From contig OX439036.1 of the NCBI GenBank assembly GCA_949317995.1, forward strand, positions 9,900,356 through 9,964,355: a stretch of 64,000 nt of DNA. The letters are read 5' to 3'. The position numbers and the translations under genes were made by a program. Below, piece after piece: positions 1 through 10,460 of this stretch. Origin of the DNA: Acholoe squamosa. Its lineage: Eukaryota; Annelida; Polychaeta; Phyllodocida; Polynoidae. Under the pieces are notes generated by a model. That model was not told the DNA's origin and did no database searches. It worked only from the letters and a program-made list of their open reading frames with translations. The first letter of the stretch is position 1. Each line of letters begins with the position of its first letter.

Positions 1-3000
1 GTCTTGCGGGAAGGCGTATGGGTCTTCCTCTTCTCGACCTTCTTTCCACTAAGTCGCTGCCCGGCTCCACTGGGCTACTTTGATCATGATGTGTATTTTG
101 TTTTCTTGTGGTGTTTCTTTTTAGGTCCACCCCGAGCCCTCTGGGCTGGTGCGCTGCAGTCTGAGGATTATCTTCTGTCGGGGATCCAGCAGGCTCATCA
201 GGGGCTGCTAAAGGATTCCTAGCTAGAGGTTCAGGAGTCTGGTTGTCAGGGGCAGCTAAGGATGGATCTTTCTTCTGCCCCATGTCAGGGGGTCCAGTGC
301 CCAGGGCCCTGCCATTGTCTGGGGCAGCCAGGGGTGTGTCTTCTCTCTGGCTACTGTTGGGGGGGCCGTACTCCGGGGCTGTGTCATTATCCGGGGCAGC
401 TTCCTGTTGATTGTCTTCTGCAGTATGTCCCACTGGCTTGTTCGATGCGGCTGTGGGATCCCTTGCAGCTGGTCCTGCAGGCTGGTTGTTGGGGGCAGCT
501 GGGTATGCATCTTCTCTCTGCCTTATGTCAGGGGGGCCATGCCCCTGGGTTAGGTCGTGCTCTTCCTCATCTGCGGATTCCTCCAGATGCAACAGCCGAT
601 GTCTCATACGGCGTAGCCACATTGGAATTGCTCTGTCTCTGCAGATGCTTAGACGGTCATGGTGGATTACTTCCACCTTTTTCCTCCCTCGGATCTTCAG
701 AAGCACCGGTGACAGGACTGCCTCAACTAGGTATGGGCCCTTCCACACCGGTTTGAGCTTGGGGCTCTCGCCCTTTTTGTTCGCTGTGTCCCTCTTGTAT
801 ACTAGGTCACCTTGTTCGTACTTCACATGGGACAATTTTTGGTCATAAGTCTTTTTCTGGAGCTCCTGTTTTGCCTTGAGACCTTCACGCGCCATTTCAT
901 GGACTTCCTCCATGGTTCGTCGTAGCTTTTGGACATACTCCGAGGCAGAGACAGGAATATTGTCGTTCCTGGCGGTGAGTCCGAAAACCACATCCTCTGG
1001 TTGCGTAACTTCCCGGCCCAGCATCATCATGTTGGGGCTATATCCAGTTTGCTTGTGGGGAACCGCTCGGAGGGCTCCAGCCAGGACAGACAGGTGTCTA
1101 TCCCATTGCCTTGCCTTTCCCTCGAGAAAGCAGCGCACCATCTGCAGGATTGTTCTATTGTACCGTTCCACCTGTCCATTGGATGCAGGCCTGTATGGTG
1201 TTGTTCTGGTTTTCTTTACCTTTAACAAGTCACACACGCTGCGTATGACATTGCCGTCAACATTGCGACCCTGATCGGTATGTAGTTGTTGTGGGCATCC
1301 CCAGCGCGCTACAAAGTCATCTACAAACTTATCTGCGATGATCTCGGCCTTCTGATCCGGGATGGCATAGCATTCCACCCACTTGGTGAATTGGTCAACA
1401 ATAACTAGGATACAGGTGTTCTTACTCTCTGATTCCGGTAGCGGCCCCAGTATGTCTAGGTGGACCCTTTCTAGCGGTGCACCAGCATGGTATTTCCCAA
1501 GGGGGCCACGTGCCTTCTGGCAGGGTTTCTTATTTCGGGTACAGGTGGCACATGACCGGACAAAGTCCCGGCAGTCGCTCTGCAGCTGGAACCAGATAAA
1601 TCCTTGTTTCAGACGTGCATATGTTTTGTCCTGCCCCAGATGACCAGCCGTGGCGTGGTCATGGCAGAACTCCAGTATTTCCTGTCTGTGCTCCTTCGGT
1701 GCTATCAGTAGGAATCTAGGCTTATTCAGCGTTTCCAACTTGTAGTGTAGCACCCCTTCTCTCATAACCAGCTGTGACCTGTGCACCCAGAAGTACTTTG
1801 TGGCTGGGCTGCTGATGGCAAGAGCAGCTTGCGACGGCTCGCATCCTGCCTCCATCCACCCTATGATGGGGCTAAGGTCATGGTCCTTCAGTTGTTTTTC
1901 CCTTAATTGTTCCTTAGAATACCCGCCTAGGCATGTATCCAGCATTGTCTGCTCATCTTCCGCATTTAGATCATCAACATCAAGCATTCTGATCACTGTC
2001 CCTTGTGTCGTACTCGACTCGGCTTCGCCTGTATCCAAGCATGCTTCCAGGCTCCGTAATGCAAGCGGCACTACATCATCCACATCGGTCTCGGAGCGGC
2101 TCCTCTGGTCATGCGCTCTCTCACAAAACCTGCATCCACCGCATGGCAGGAGCTGAGGCTTGGATCCCGCCCTATAGCAGTCACAGTATTCCACCGTGTC
2201 TGGGATGCGGGACAGGGCATCAGCATTGATGTGCTTCTTCCCTGGACGGTGCACAATCGACATGTCATATTGGGAGAGTTCCTCTAGCCACCTTGATAGT
2301 TGACCTTGGATGCTTTTAAAGCCCATCAGCCACGTGAGGCTGTTGTGGTCGGTCCTGACGAGAAAGGGCCTCCCAAGCAGGTAGTGGCGGTACTGCCGCG
2401 ACAGCATCACCACGGCCAGCAGTTCTTTCCGTGTTGTGCAGTATTTACGTTGTTCAGCGGTAAGGACAAAGCTGTTGTAGGCTATTATCTGCACTTTCCC
2501 GTCAACTATCTGCCCTAACTCCCCCGCTACAGCTACATCAGAGGCATCACAGTCCAGGATGAATTTGTATCTGACGTCTGGGTAAGGTAGTATTGGCGCT
2601 GCCAGTAACGCACTCTTGATTAGGGACTGTGCTGTGGCCGCCTCCCCTGACCACTCAAATTTTGTCTTGGGGCTGGTCAGGGCGTAAAGTGGAGCAGATA
2701 TTTCGGCAAACCGCGGGATAAACTCACGGTGGTAATTCGCATACCCAAGGAACGATTCAAGGTCTTTGACACATCTCGGTGTTGGCCACTTTTCTATAGT
2801 TTCTCTGCTCTCTGGGTTTATCTGGATCCCTTCTGGTGTTACTTGCCTGCCAAGGAATGTGACCTTGTTCTGAAACAGACTGCACTTCTTAGGTTTAAGT
2901 TTGAGGTCATATTCTCCAAACCTCTCTAGGGCTTCAACCAGGTTATCCCTGGCTTGGGAGAAGCTGTTTCCAAAGACCACCACGTCATCTAGGTATGACA

Positions 3001-4750
3001 GAACCTTCTTCCACTGCATACCATGGAGAACAAGCTGGACTGCCCTCTGGAATGTCGCAGGGGCATTACATAGGCCGAAACCCATACGTGTCCACTCATA
3101 GAGCCCATACTTTGTGATGAAAGCTGTTTTGTGCTGATCAGCTTCGTCGAGCTCTATCTGCCAGTAACCAGAATTCATGTCCAGGGTGCTGTAGAACCGA
3201 CTTCCCGCCAGTGAGTCCAAGCACTCCTCGATTTTTGGCAGGGGGAAGGCATCCTTTATGGTCACACTGTTCAGGCCCCGATAATCGAGGCACCATCGGA
3301 CTGACCCGTCTTTTTTACGTACCAACACAGGGACTGCAGCCCATGGGGATGATGAGGGCCTGATTACTCCAGCATCGAGCATCTTGTTAAGATGCTTCTC
3401 CTCTTCCTCTTGGAAGCCCAATGGGGTGCGGCGCATGCGCTGCCGGATGGGTTTGGCATCCCCTGTGTCTATGGTGTGTTTTATAGCTGAGAAACAACCC
3501 AGGTCTGTGTCATCCTTTGAGAATACTGACTGGTACTCCTTAAGGATAGTGCACAGCTCTCGGGCCTGTTCCAGGTTGAGCACTGAGGCTGACCTGTGGA
3601 ACAAATCGCGAAGATGCGGTGGTATCTGCCCCGCCAGGTCTTCGACATCCTCTGCCGTGACTGGCCGTTTGGGTTCATCGTCTACATGTTCCAAGTTCCT
3701 AAGGCCAGCCGGCACCGTTGACATGTCGAGTTCCGAGTCCATGACCCCTCCAGGCTGTGCTGACCCGAGAACTTGGCCTGCCTTGACCTTGACATAGTTA
3801 TCACTGACATTACATAACTCGAGTACTGCGGTGTCTGAGTTTTTATCTAGGACACTGTGTGGGCACAGGACATCCGGGTGAAAGAGTCTTGGGCTCAGAA
3901 CCCGATCTCCTTCAGGCACATCCAGTCCCTGATTTATACACACCGCTACCTGTCTGGATGAATGTGGTGGTAATACAACTCTCTTGAGGCAGACCACTGG
4001 GGAGACCCCATATGTGTCACCTGACCTGCTCTGGCGATATTTAGCTCTGATACTGTGACCGTTGATCTGGACTGTTGCCATTGTGAGATCAATTGAGGCC
4101 CCTACGGCTTTAAAAAAGTCCAGACCCAGTATGACAGAATCCGTTATTGGCGCAACATACATGTGCCATTTGAATGTAAGTCCCTCCGTTTCGAGGGTCA
4201 CTGGGTCTGTGAAGTGGCCCTTCATGAAGCTGTCCGGTCCCGCCCCCTTCAACTTGATGGTCTCCTTTCGTGCAGGAGGGTGCTCCATGCTTTCTACAAA
4301 GTTCGAGCTGAGTACAGACACTTGTGCGCCTAGGTCGATCAGAGCGTTCACTGAGGTCCCATTGATTTCAACTGGTAGGACAAGACTCTCAGGGGTGTCT
4401 TTTATTGAGTTCTTTGTACGGAAGTAGACATTACGTATCCGAGGGTCCTCATGTCTCGCACCATCCTCCACAGTGTGCACCGTGTAGGATTTAGCATCAG
4501 AGTGAGGGCCCCCAGTGGGTAAGTCTGGCCTTCCCGACTGCCACATTTTGGCGTTCTCTGGGGGGCGACCTTTGTCGACTTCAAGCCGAGGCTCTTTATG
4601 CCTTACCCCATCCCTCACAGTGTGCACCGTGTGGGAGTTGGCGCCGGCACTAGAGCCTCCAGTAACTGATGATGTTTGCCTTTGACCTATATCTGGCGGA
4701 CGACCCTGGTCAGCCCGGAATGGTATCGGGTCCCGTCCATTCCTGGCTAG
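1..4750 (-). CDS. pol: Pol polyprotein (protease, RT, RNase H, integrase), runs off the window
   Basis: The frame is open from the slippage site to the left edge. Protease lies near 4400-4280, but the expected D-[ST]-G reads LIDLGAQVSVLSS (Asp codon at 4336-4334). Reverse transcriptase (about 3470-2700) has SYLDDVVVFG with YLDD at 2995-2984. RNase H follows (about 2590-2240; LDCDASD, TTRKELLAV, RTDHNSLTW). Integrase (about 1700-900) has an HHCC zinc region (FCHDHATAGHLG ... CATC) and the DDE triad in HLDILGPL (Asp 1456-1454), HTDQGRN (near 1276) and SNGQVERYN (near 1165). A GPY/F module (WKGPYLVEAVLSPVLLKI, about 770-680) is followed by a Pro/Asp-rich tail with repeated AAPDN units (about 560-60). 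It would make and integrate the DNA copy. Confidence 0.92.
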
Positions 4751-6507
4751 TTTTTTGGAGGCTGTTGCTTTGGCTTGGTGCACTCTCTGGCAAAGTGGCC
4801 TTGCTCCCCGCAGTTGTAGCATTCACTCGACCTGCCAGGCGAGGTGCTGCGGGAGGGGCTACGTGCCGGACTTCTCGCGGGACTCCTGCTCTGCCTGTAG
4901 CTGGGGTAGGGACTAGGAGCTCTGGCAGAGCACTGTTGGTGTTGCTGCAGCTGTTCGTTTACAACAGTTACTACCATCTTGCGAAAATCCTCTTTTAGAT
5001 CGGCCAGCTGGCTTGATTCCAAGCGTAACACGCCCGGCTGCCCCGCTGGCTGTATCTCATCATTGTTCGAGAAGGAGACACTCCTTATCTTCTTGTCACC
5101 CAGGATAAACCGATTGTTGTGGATGGAGTGTCTGACACTCTTTATTGCCTCTCTGATTGATTTCAGGTTCTTTTCTCCTGCAATCAGTGCAGCCTTCTGG
5201 TCCGAGCAGCCCTGTAGAAAGGAATCAACTGCTGCCCTCTCAATGGTACGCTCCGAGTCCCCTCTGAATCCTTCTCTCGCCAAATCCATGCAACGCTGCG
5301 CGAATGCATCAAGCACCTCATCCGGCTCTTGGCGCAGGTGTTGGAGTTCCCTGCGTGCTGTCGCCGGTTGCTTTCTAGCTCCAAATCGATCTTTCAGTGC
5401 CTTGCAGACCTTCTTATAGTCCCGTCTGGTCTTTTTGGGTAATGAGCCGAAGAAGATGAGGGCGTCATCCCTCAGATGCTGTATGAGGCTATCTGTCTTC
5501 TCCTCTTTACTCCACCCGCACCTACGAGCAATCCTCTCGAACTGCTCCTTGTAGATCCCCCATTTCAGGCGACCATCGTAGGTGGGAATCTTCCCCTGGT
5601 GGGGTTTGTCTCTGCTGTCCCTTGTTCTGTGCACTGGGGGTCCATCCTCGTCACTCGAGCTCGATGAGCTGTCATCAGAGTCTGAGGATTCCGTATCCTC
5701 GACCCTCGAGTGCCTGCTCCTCTTCGACTCCTTTAGAACTCTGACGCTGGCCTGGCTCACAGGTGGACGAGGGGCCTTGTGTTGACGACCATCCGTCCCG
5801 GCACTGACGTTCCAGTCAGTCTGTGCCCTCTGCGTGTATGGTTGTGACCCTTTCGGGACATACACGTTGTCATGTACCAGCCCTTTCTGATAGGGCGTCG
5901 AATGGAGTTGCAAGGAACTCTCACTCGGTGCTGGGCTACTCAGCGCTGCCCATGTCCTCTGTGCGAGAGCTGGGTTCTGTCGAAGTATGGCCTGCAGCGT
6001 CTCTGCTACATCGTCTGTTGGGGGCGAGTCAACAGGTTGGCGCTCCGCCGGGGTGGCCCCGGCCGATGCTGAGGTTGCCCCGGCCCCGGCCGCTGCTTGA
6101 TGCGACTCCGGTTGTGCAACGTCCCTCTGATCGGTTTGAGGCCGCCCTTGCCCCTGGGCCTCCAGCCGCTGTTTGTCTGCCTCCAGCTCCTGTATCCGCG
6201 ATAAGGACTTCTGCAGCAGGGCCTTCATCTCCTCTAAGCCCATCGCAGCCCCAGCCCCTTCTAGAGAAAGGACTGTCACATCAGCAACGCTGTCCTCTTT
6301 CTGGCCAAAAGACACTCTGCCCTTTACGACGCACTCCTGCAGGATCGCACCTACCTCTGCGCTGAGGTACGTGAGCATCCCTGTGATAGATGTGAAGGGT
6401 CCGTCATCCTGCACGCACTTGACGATCTCACGCGCACGCGCTGACCCGATCCCTGGGAGGGACTTGAGGTCTTCCACACCAGCCGCATTAATGTCGAACC
6501 CGACCAT
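4747..6507 (-). CDS. gag: Gag polyprotein with N-terminal helix-hairpin-helix motif and zinc knuckle
   Basis: A 586-residue open frame from ATG at 6507 to TAG at 4749-4747. Residues about 5-45 read like a ComEA-type helix-hairpin-helix (INAAGVEDLKSLPGIGSARA, then a GPFTSI turn), a DNA-binding fold not normally expected in Gag. Then come a coiled, Glu/Gln-rich stretch (about 90-125), an Ala-rich linker, an acidic Ser/Asp run (about 270-290), and a retrotransposon-gag capsid region (about 305-470, with KWGIYKEQFERIARRCGW near its start). A Ser-Arg-Pro-rich basic tract precedes one CCHC zinc knuckle (CYNCGEQGHFAREC) near residue 565. Gag would form the particle and package RNA. Pol is reached by -1 slippage in the last codons. 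Confidence 0.92.
   Translation of the reverse strand: MVGFDINAAGVEDLKSLPGIGSARAREIVKCVQDDGPFTSITGMLTYLSAEVGAILQECVVKGRVSFGQKEDSVADVTVLSLEGAGAAMGLEEMKALLQKSLSRIQELEADKQRLEAQGQGRPQTDQRDVAQPESHQAAAGAGATSASAGATPAERQPVDSPPTDDVAETLQAILRQNPALAQRTWAALSSPAPSESSLQLHSTPYQKGLVHDNVYVPKGSQPYTQRAQTDWNVSAGTDGRQHKAPRPPVSQASVRVLKESKRSRHSRVEDTESSDSDDSSSSSSDEDGPPVHRTRDSRDKPHQGKIPTYDGRLKWGIYKEQFERIARRCGWSKEEKTDSLIQHLRDDALIFFGSLPKKTRRDYKKVCKALKDRFGARKQPATARRELQHLRQEPDEVLDAFAQRCMDLAREGFRGDSERTIERAAVDSFLQGCSDQKAALIAGEKNLKSIREAIKSVRHSIHNNRFILGDKKIRSVSFSNNDEIQPAGQPGVLRLESSQLADLKEDFRKMVVTVVNEQLQQHQQCSARAPSPYPSYRQSRSPARSPARSPSRSTSPGRSSECYNCGEQGHFARECTKPKQQPPKN
4750..4756 (-). promoter_or_regulatory. -1 ribosomal frameshift heptamer A AAA AAC at the gag stop
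   Basis: In gag frame the coding strand reads CCA AAA AAC TAG, so the classic heptamer A AAA AAC directly abuts the stop codon. Slipping back one base gives AAA AAA CTA GCC and enters the frame that carries protease, YLDD and integrase motifs; all checked pol codons start at positions equal to 1 modulo 3, gag codons at 0. A downstream stimulatory structure was not resolved by eye. Confidence 0.88.
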
Positions 6508-8029
6508 CCTCAGATTACCAACGTGATGCGATTAATATCAGAGGAGGGTGACAGATAGATCCCAGCGTGAGAAGCCGAGAAAAATGTCAGTACTGGCCAG
6601 GTGATAGATGAGAATGCCGAAGCAGGACTACACAATCACTGGCTTATCTTATACAATGTTAGTGCTTCCCCTCTTCACTTACTTGTCCGGATCCTCAATG
6701 AGGGGGGGGGGGGGTCAGTCAGTTAGGTGGATGAGGAATATTCACTGTCTTAATTGATGATGAGACTGGTGACATGCATATACTAAGTTACGTCCTTATT
6801 GAGTATGTTATGCACACAATATCAAGTTTTGCCAGATTTTTCACAAAAATTGGCTTAAAGTCCAATCGAATGCAGCATCAACAGAAAACATTGGTAATAA
6901 TGTCATAGGTGTAAGGGTATTTCACAGAAAATCCAAAATACCAGGTAATAATAAGAGTCTGAGTCTTTTGGCCTTTCCAATCTACAGGTTGGGGGGGGGG
7001 AATATAGATTTTGAATTCTCGAAGTGAGGGGGGGGGGGTCACCTTACACAGGTCCACCCCAAAATGCCAGGAATCAAACAAGTTGATATTGGCTACTTTC
7101 TGAATTTTCCAAATGGGGGGGGGGGGTACTGTAGATCCACCCCGGAATGCCAGAAATCAAACAAGTTTATATTGGCAACTTTCTGAATTTTTCAAATGGG
7201 GGGGGGGGTGTACTGTAGATAGCTTCACCCCAGAATGCCAGAAATCAAACAAGTTTATATTGGCAACTTTCTGAATTTTTCAAATGGGGGGGGGGGGTAC
7301 TGTAGATAGCTTCACCCCAGAATGCCAGAAATCAAACAAGTTGATATTGGCTAAATCTTCAAGCACAGTACAAGACACAAAACAATGGTCTTAATATAAA
7401 TATAGAAAATGCCAGATACCTAGGGGCATTGGCTGTATTCCTATTTTCCACTATGGAGAGCCACCTTGTCCAAGGAGAATTCAAAATGGCATCCAAACCA
7501 CATGGGCAGAAAATGCCAAACACCCAATTAATTAATTTTTCCAAAATTGACAAAAATAATTATCCCAGTGGTATTATCAATAATTTTCAGTCACTTTCCA
7601 GTAGATTGTCACTGTGAGATAATTCAAGAATTTTGGGGATGGCTTGGATTGACAATTCAAACCAGTGGACAATGAGGCTTAACTGCCAGATCCAAGATGG
7701 CTACTCTGTAAGATTCCAGTAATCCTTATTAGTGGCAGCTTGACCCAATTCCTCCAAGACAGGCCAAAGTGCACAAAAAGTGGCCAAACTTTATGGCAAA
7801 CACACAGAAATGATGGCCTAAGTGTGGTTAACACAATAAATCCAATGGTTTCCCCAGAATTTAGAGTTCTCTTTGTGAGCAGATGGATTAAAGATATGCT
7901 CACTGTACACAAAGAAGTGATGGGGGAGGCTGAGGGGTTTCCTCCTGGCTTCCTCCAAAACAATCACAAAAAAAACAGTCCTAGTGCCCACAGGTTTTGT
8001 AGACACACAATTAATCCACAAGGGCAAGT
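6508..8029 (-). other. Long untranslated leader of the Gypsy element
   Basis: About 1.5 kb separates the primer site from the gag start. No convincing open frame is present. The stretch carries several poly-G runs (plus strand) and a tandem array at 7060-7345. Just upstream of gag is a CTCTGATATTAA stretch that also occurs inside the LTR near 8065, possibly by chance or from a splicing-related duplication. Confidence 0.6.
7060..7345. repeat. Tandem repeat of about 84-87 bp in the Gypsy leader
   Basis: The phrase ATCAAACAAGTT with small variants recurs near 7072, 7156, 7243 and 7330. Each unit contains a run of 9 to 13 G followed by a TACTGTAGAT-type stretch in three of the copies. The spacing is 84, 87 and 87 bp. 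The G runs are long enough to be error-prone in sequencing. Confidence 0.85.
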
Positions 8030-8042
8030 ACTCCTGGCACCA
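8030..8042 (-). promoter_or_regulatory. tRNA primer binding site (tRNA-Leu-like)
   Basis: One base after the LTR, the element strand reads TGGTGCCAGGAGT. This is complementary to a tRNA 3' end ACTCCTGGCACCA, one mismatch from the ACTCCTGACACCA ending common in animal tRNA-Leu. Position and TGG start fit a minus-strand DNA primer site. The tRNA identity is inferred from general knowledge. Confidence 0.7.
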
Positions 8043-8043
8043 A

Positions 8044-8248
8044 TGTGAGGGTTTCACAGTGATCCCTTAATATCAGAGTATCTTACCTTGAAGATGTGGG
8101 AGAGACAACTCCAGCACCTGTGTTGTGGTCTGCAGTCAGCTCTAAAAGTGCGGGAATCTCGCCTCCTAAGCCCGCGCGTCGGGCCCGGGATTCCCTGGGG
8201 CCGGGGAAACCCCCTGTTGCCTCGCGCGGCAGATGCGCGCGTCTCACA
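8044..8248 (-). repeat. 5' LTR of the Gypsy element
   Basis: On the element strand the LTR begins TGTGAGACGCG at 8248 and ends ACCCTCACA at 8044, so it has the usual TG...CA ends within a 6-bp inverted repeat TGTGAG/CTCACA. It is short (205 bp) and much richer in CpG than its surroundings. An AAGGTAAGAT stretch near 8085-8094 could act as a splice donor. The right boundary is supported because recognisable reverse transcriptase sequence of the host LINE starts immediately after it. The second LTR is outside the window, so the boundaries rest on the terminal motifs and flanks. Confidence 0.8.
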
Positions 8249-10460
8249 ATATATTGAACATCAGTGGACCCAGTACCGTACCTTGTGCCACTCCACAATC
8301 CATAACCTTCTTACTAGAGGACATTCCATTCACCTTGGTGGTCTGGTATCTATTTATTAAAAAACTTTTTAGCCATTTTATACATTTTTCATCACAATTT
8401 ATATTTTGTAGTTTTTTTTACCAATATATCCAAGTTTACAGTATTAAATGCCTTCTTTAGGTCCAGAAATAGTATCAGCGAGTACTCTCCTCTATTACGA
8501 GCCTCTAGTAGGTATTGTACCAACTTAAAAATAGCATCTGAGGTAGACCGACCTGGCATAAAACCAAATTGATGTTTATTGATAATATCATTTTCTAATA
8601 GGTGTTTCATTATTTGTATATGTACACATTTTTCAATAAGTTTTGAGAATATATTAGTCATTGTAATCGGTCTCCAATTTGATACATCACTTAATGATCC
8701 ATCCTTTAGTAATGGCACAACATGTCCTATTTTCAATACTTTTGGTATATTCCCACTCTCAAATGACTTGTTTACAAAAGTTGGTAATAATTTATCATTA
8801 CTTAGAAGGAAATCTTTTACTATACCACATGATACATCTTCAATACTTGTACTCTTGTTTGCATCAATTGTTTTAAGGATTTTGTTACAAATTGCCGCTG
8901 TCCAGTTTTCTAATGTAAGTACATTTTCACATATCATTCCCTCATTAACATATGCTATGACATCAAATATTTGGCTAGGTCCGAACCTATATTTATGTAG
9001 TAGTCATTTATATAATCTGGTAATTGTTTAGTACTTATCAATGTACCGGAATCATCTTTTAGGCTAACAGTAGGTGTTGTGTTGTTACCTTTCCATATCT
9101 TGTTCAACATCTTCCAGAACCGTCTAGGGTCTTTCTTATACTTACATAATAAATTCATTGTTACATTTTTCCTTTTAGTCTTTAATCTCTTGTTAATATC
9201 CTTTTTTAATATTTTCACTCTATCAAGTAGTTGGTTTATATGACCAGGTATACATTTTTTAGCTCGTCTAAACAGTCTTTTCTTCTTAGCGATTAATATT
9301 CCTACTCGTTCGTCATAGAACATATCATTTTCTCGTACCTTATACTGCTTTACAGGATGGAATCTATTTAGATACTCAATAATATGATATATAATTACAT
9401 TGTACACGTCTTCTTCATTAGAGTCATGAGATATACAAGTATCCCATCTAATATCATTTACATAGGAGAGTAAATCATTCTTACTGAAATTTTTCATATT
9501 TCTTGATTGAATCCCATTTTATTGGTTTTTTAACCTCTTTAATCATTTTCCTAACTACATATACTGGAACATGGTCTCCACAGATGTCATTCAAGAGTCC
9601 ATACTCCTTTACACAAGTACAATTTGTATAATAATGATCTAATGTTGATTTACCATATCTATGGAAATATGTTGGTTGTGTTCTTAAATACTTCAGTCCG
9701 GTATCTCTTAGAAATTTGGTCATTCTTCTATATTTAATACAATTTCTACTACGGCTATTTACATTAATGTCTCCCATGATCCATATTTCTTTATTCCTAT
9801 AATTTTCACATGATACTATATTATTAATATGGTTGTAACATTCCGTTACCTTACCCTTTGGTGGTCTGTATACTACTGTTACTACCTTCTGTTTAAATGT
9901 CCAGGATAATTTATTGTTAGACATATACATTCTATGTTCTTATTTATTACCGAGTAAACATTATCAATTTCTACATAGGGCATGTACCTGTTGTCTATAT
10001 AACATGCTACTCCTCCTCTTTTACCACGCCTTCTGTCATTCCTTACCAATGTTTTCTCATACATATAAAGTTGACTACTTGGTGTCTATGGTTTTAACCA
10101 TGTCTCGGTTATACCTATAATATCGAAACCATTAAATTCTCGTCTTACATAATTGTATTTATCCTTTAAACTCTGTGCATTGAAGACCAAGAATTTGAAA
10201 CCATTACCTTCTTGTACAATCTTTGGGTCTTTTCTCATTTATTGCTATACGATAGTTCCACCTGTCCCCATCAGTCCCCACTCTGAACATGTATGATATC
10301 AAAGTTATTAACATATATAGAAGTGTAGTTATTGTATGGACACTAGTCATTATAGGGTCCATACAGAGAGGGTCGGTTGAGGTTGACACTCTATACCTTG
10401 TGTCCGTAATGTCCATTGGTGGTATAACAGAACCACTAACTAATAGACATTGGCACAACT
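8249..10460 (-). mobile_element. Non-LTR retrotransposon LINE A, decayed and interrupted
   Basis: Endonuclease then reverse transcriptase is read from right to left in several broken frames. Endonuclease signs are TETWLKP followed by TAG (10088-10086), WIMGDINVNSRSRN, STLDHYYTN and GDHVPVYVV between about 10200 and 9550. The linker with a KDPRRFWKMLNKIW motif lies at 9497-8955. The polymerase part (8937-8392) has NWRPITMTNIFSKLIEKC, GFMPGRSTSDAIF and DLKKAFNTVN, and GVAQGTVLGPLMF lies just before the break at 8249. The YADD box and 3' end are absent because the Gypsy LTR starts there. Frames change near 9900, 9490 and 8945, so this copy cannot encode a full protein. Its 5' end abuts the duplicated segment at 10461. 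Confidence 0.88.
8392..8937 (-). pseudogene. LINE A reverse transcriptase fragment
   Basis: This 181-codon open stretch holds the fingers-palm part of a LINE reverse transcriptase: a KSTSIEDVS start of domain, VVPLLKDGS, NWRPITM, a QFGFMPGRST box and the first catalytic Asp in LFLDLKKAFNTVN. The next box (GVAQGTVLGP, with Ala where Pro is usual) is in another frame close to 8300-8250. The rest of the domain is missing from the window side of the Gypsy insertion. Confidence 0.85.

Larger units (their letters stand above)
1..8248 (-). mobile_element. Ty3/Gypsy LTR retrotransposon, 3' end beyond window
   Basis: Reading right to left, the element has a 205-bp LTR (8044-8248), a tRNA-Leu-like primer binding site, a leader of about 1.5 kb, gag (6507-4747), a -1 frameshift signal and pol in the order protease, reverse transcriptase, RNase H, integrase. 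That order defines the Ty3/Gypsy group. Gag and the visible part of pol are uninterrupted apart from the programmed frame change, so the copy looks young. The 3' LTR lies off the left edge, so LTR-LTR divergence and the target duplication cannot be judged. The element sits inside a non-LTR retrotransposon whose sequence resumes at 8249. No envelope gene is visible; one could lie outside the window. Confidence 0.93.

Noticed and set aside
4-3797. Many plus-strand open frames of 60-180 codons across the Gypsy pol region
   Set aside because: They are antisense shadows of the intact minus-strand pol frame and follow its codon periodicity.
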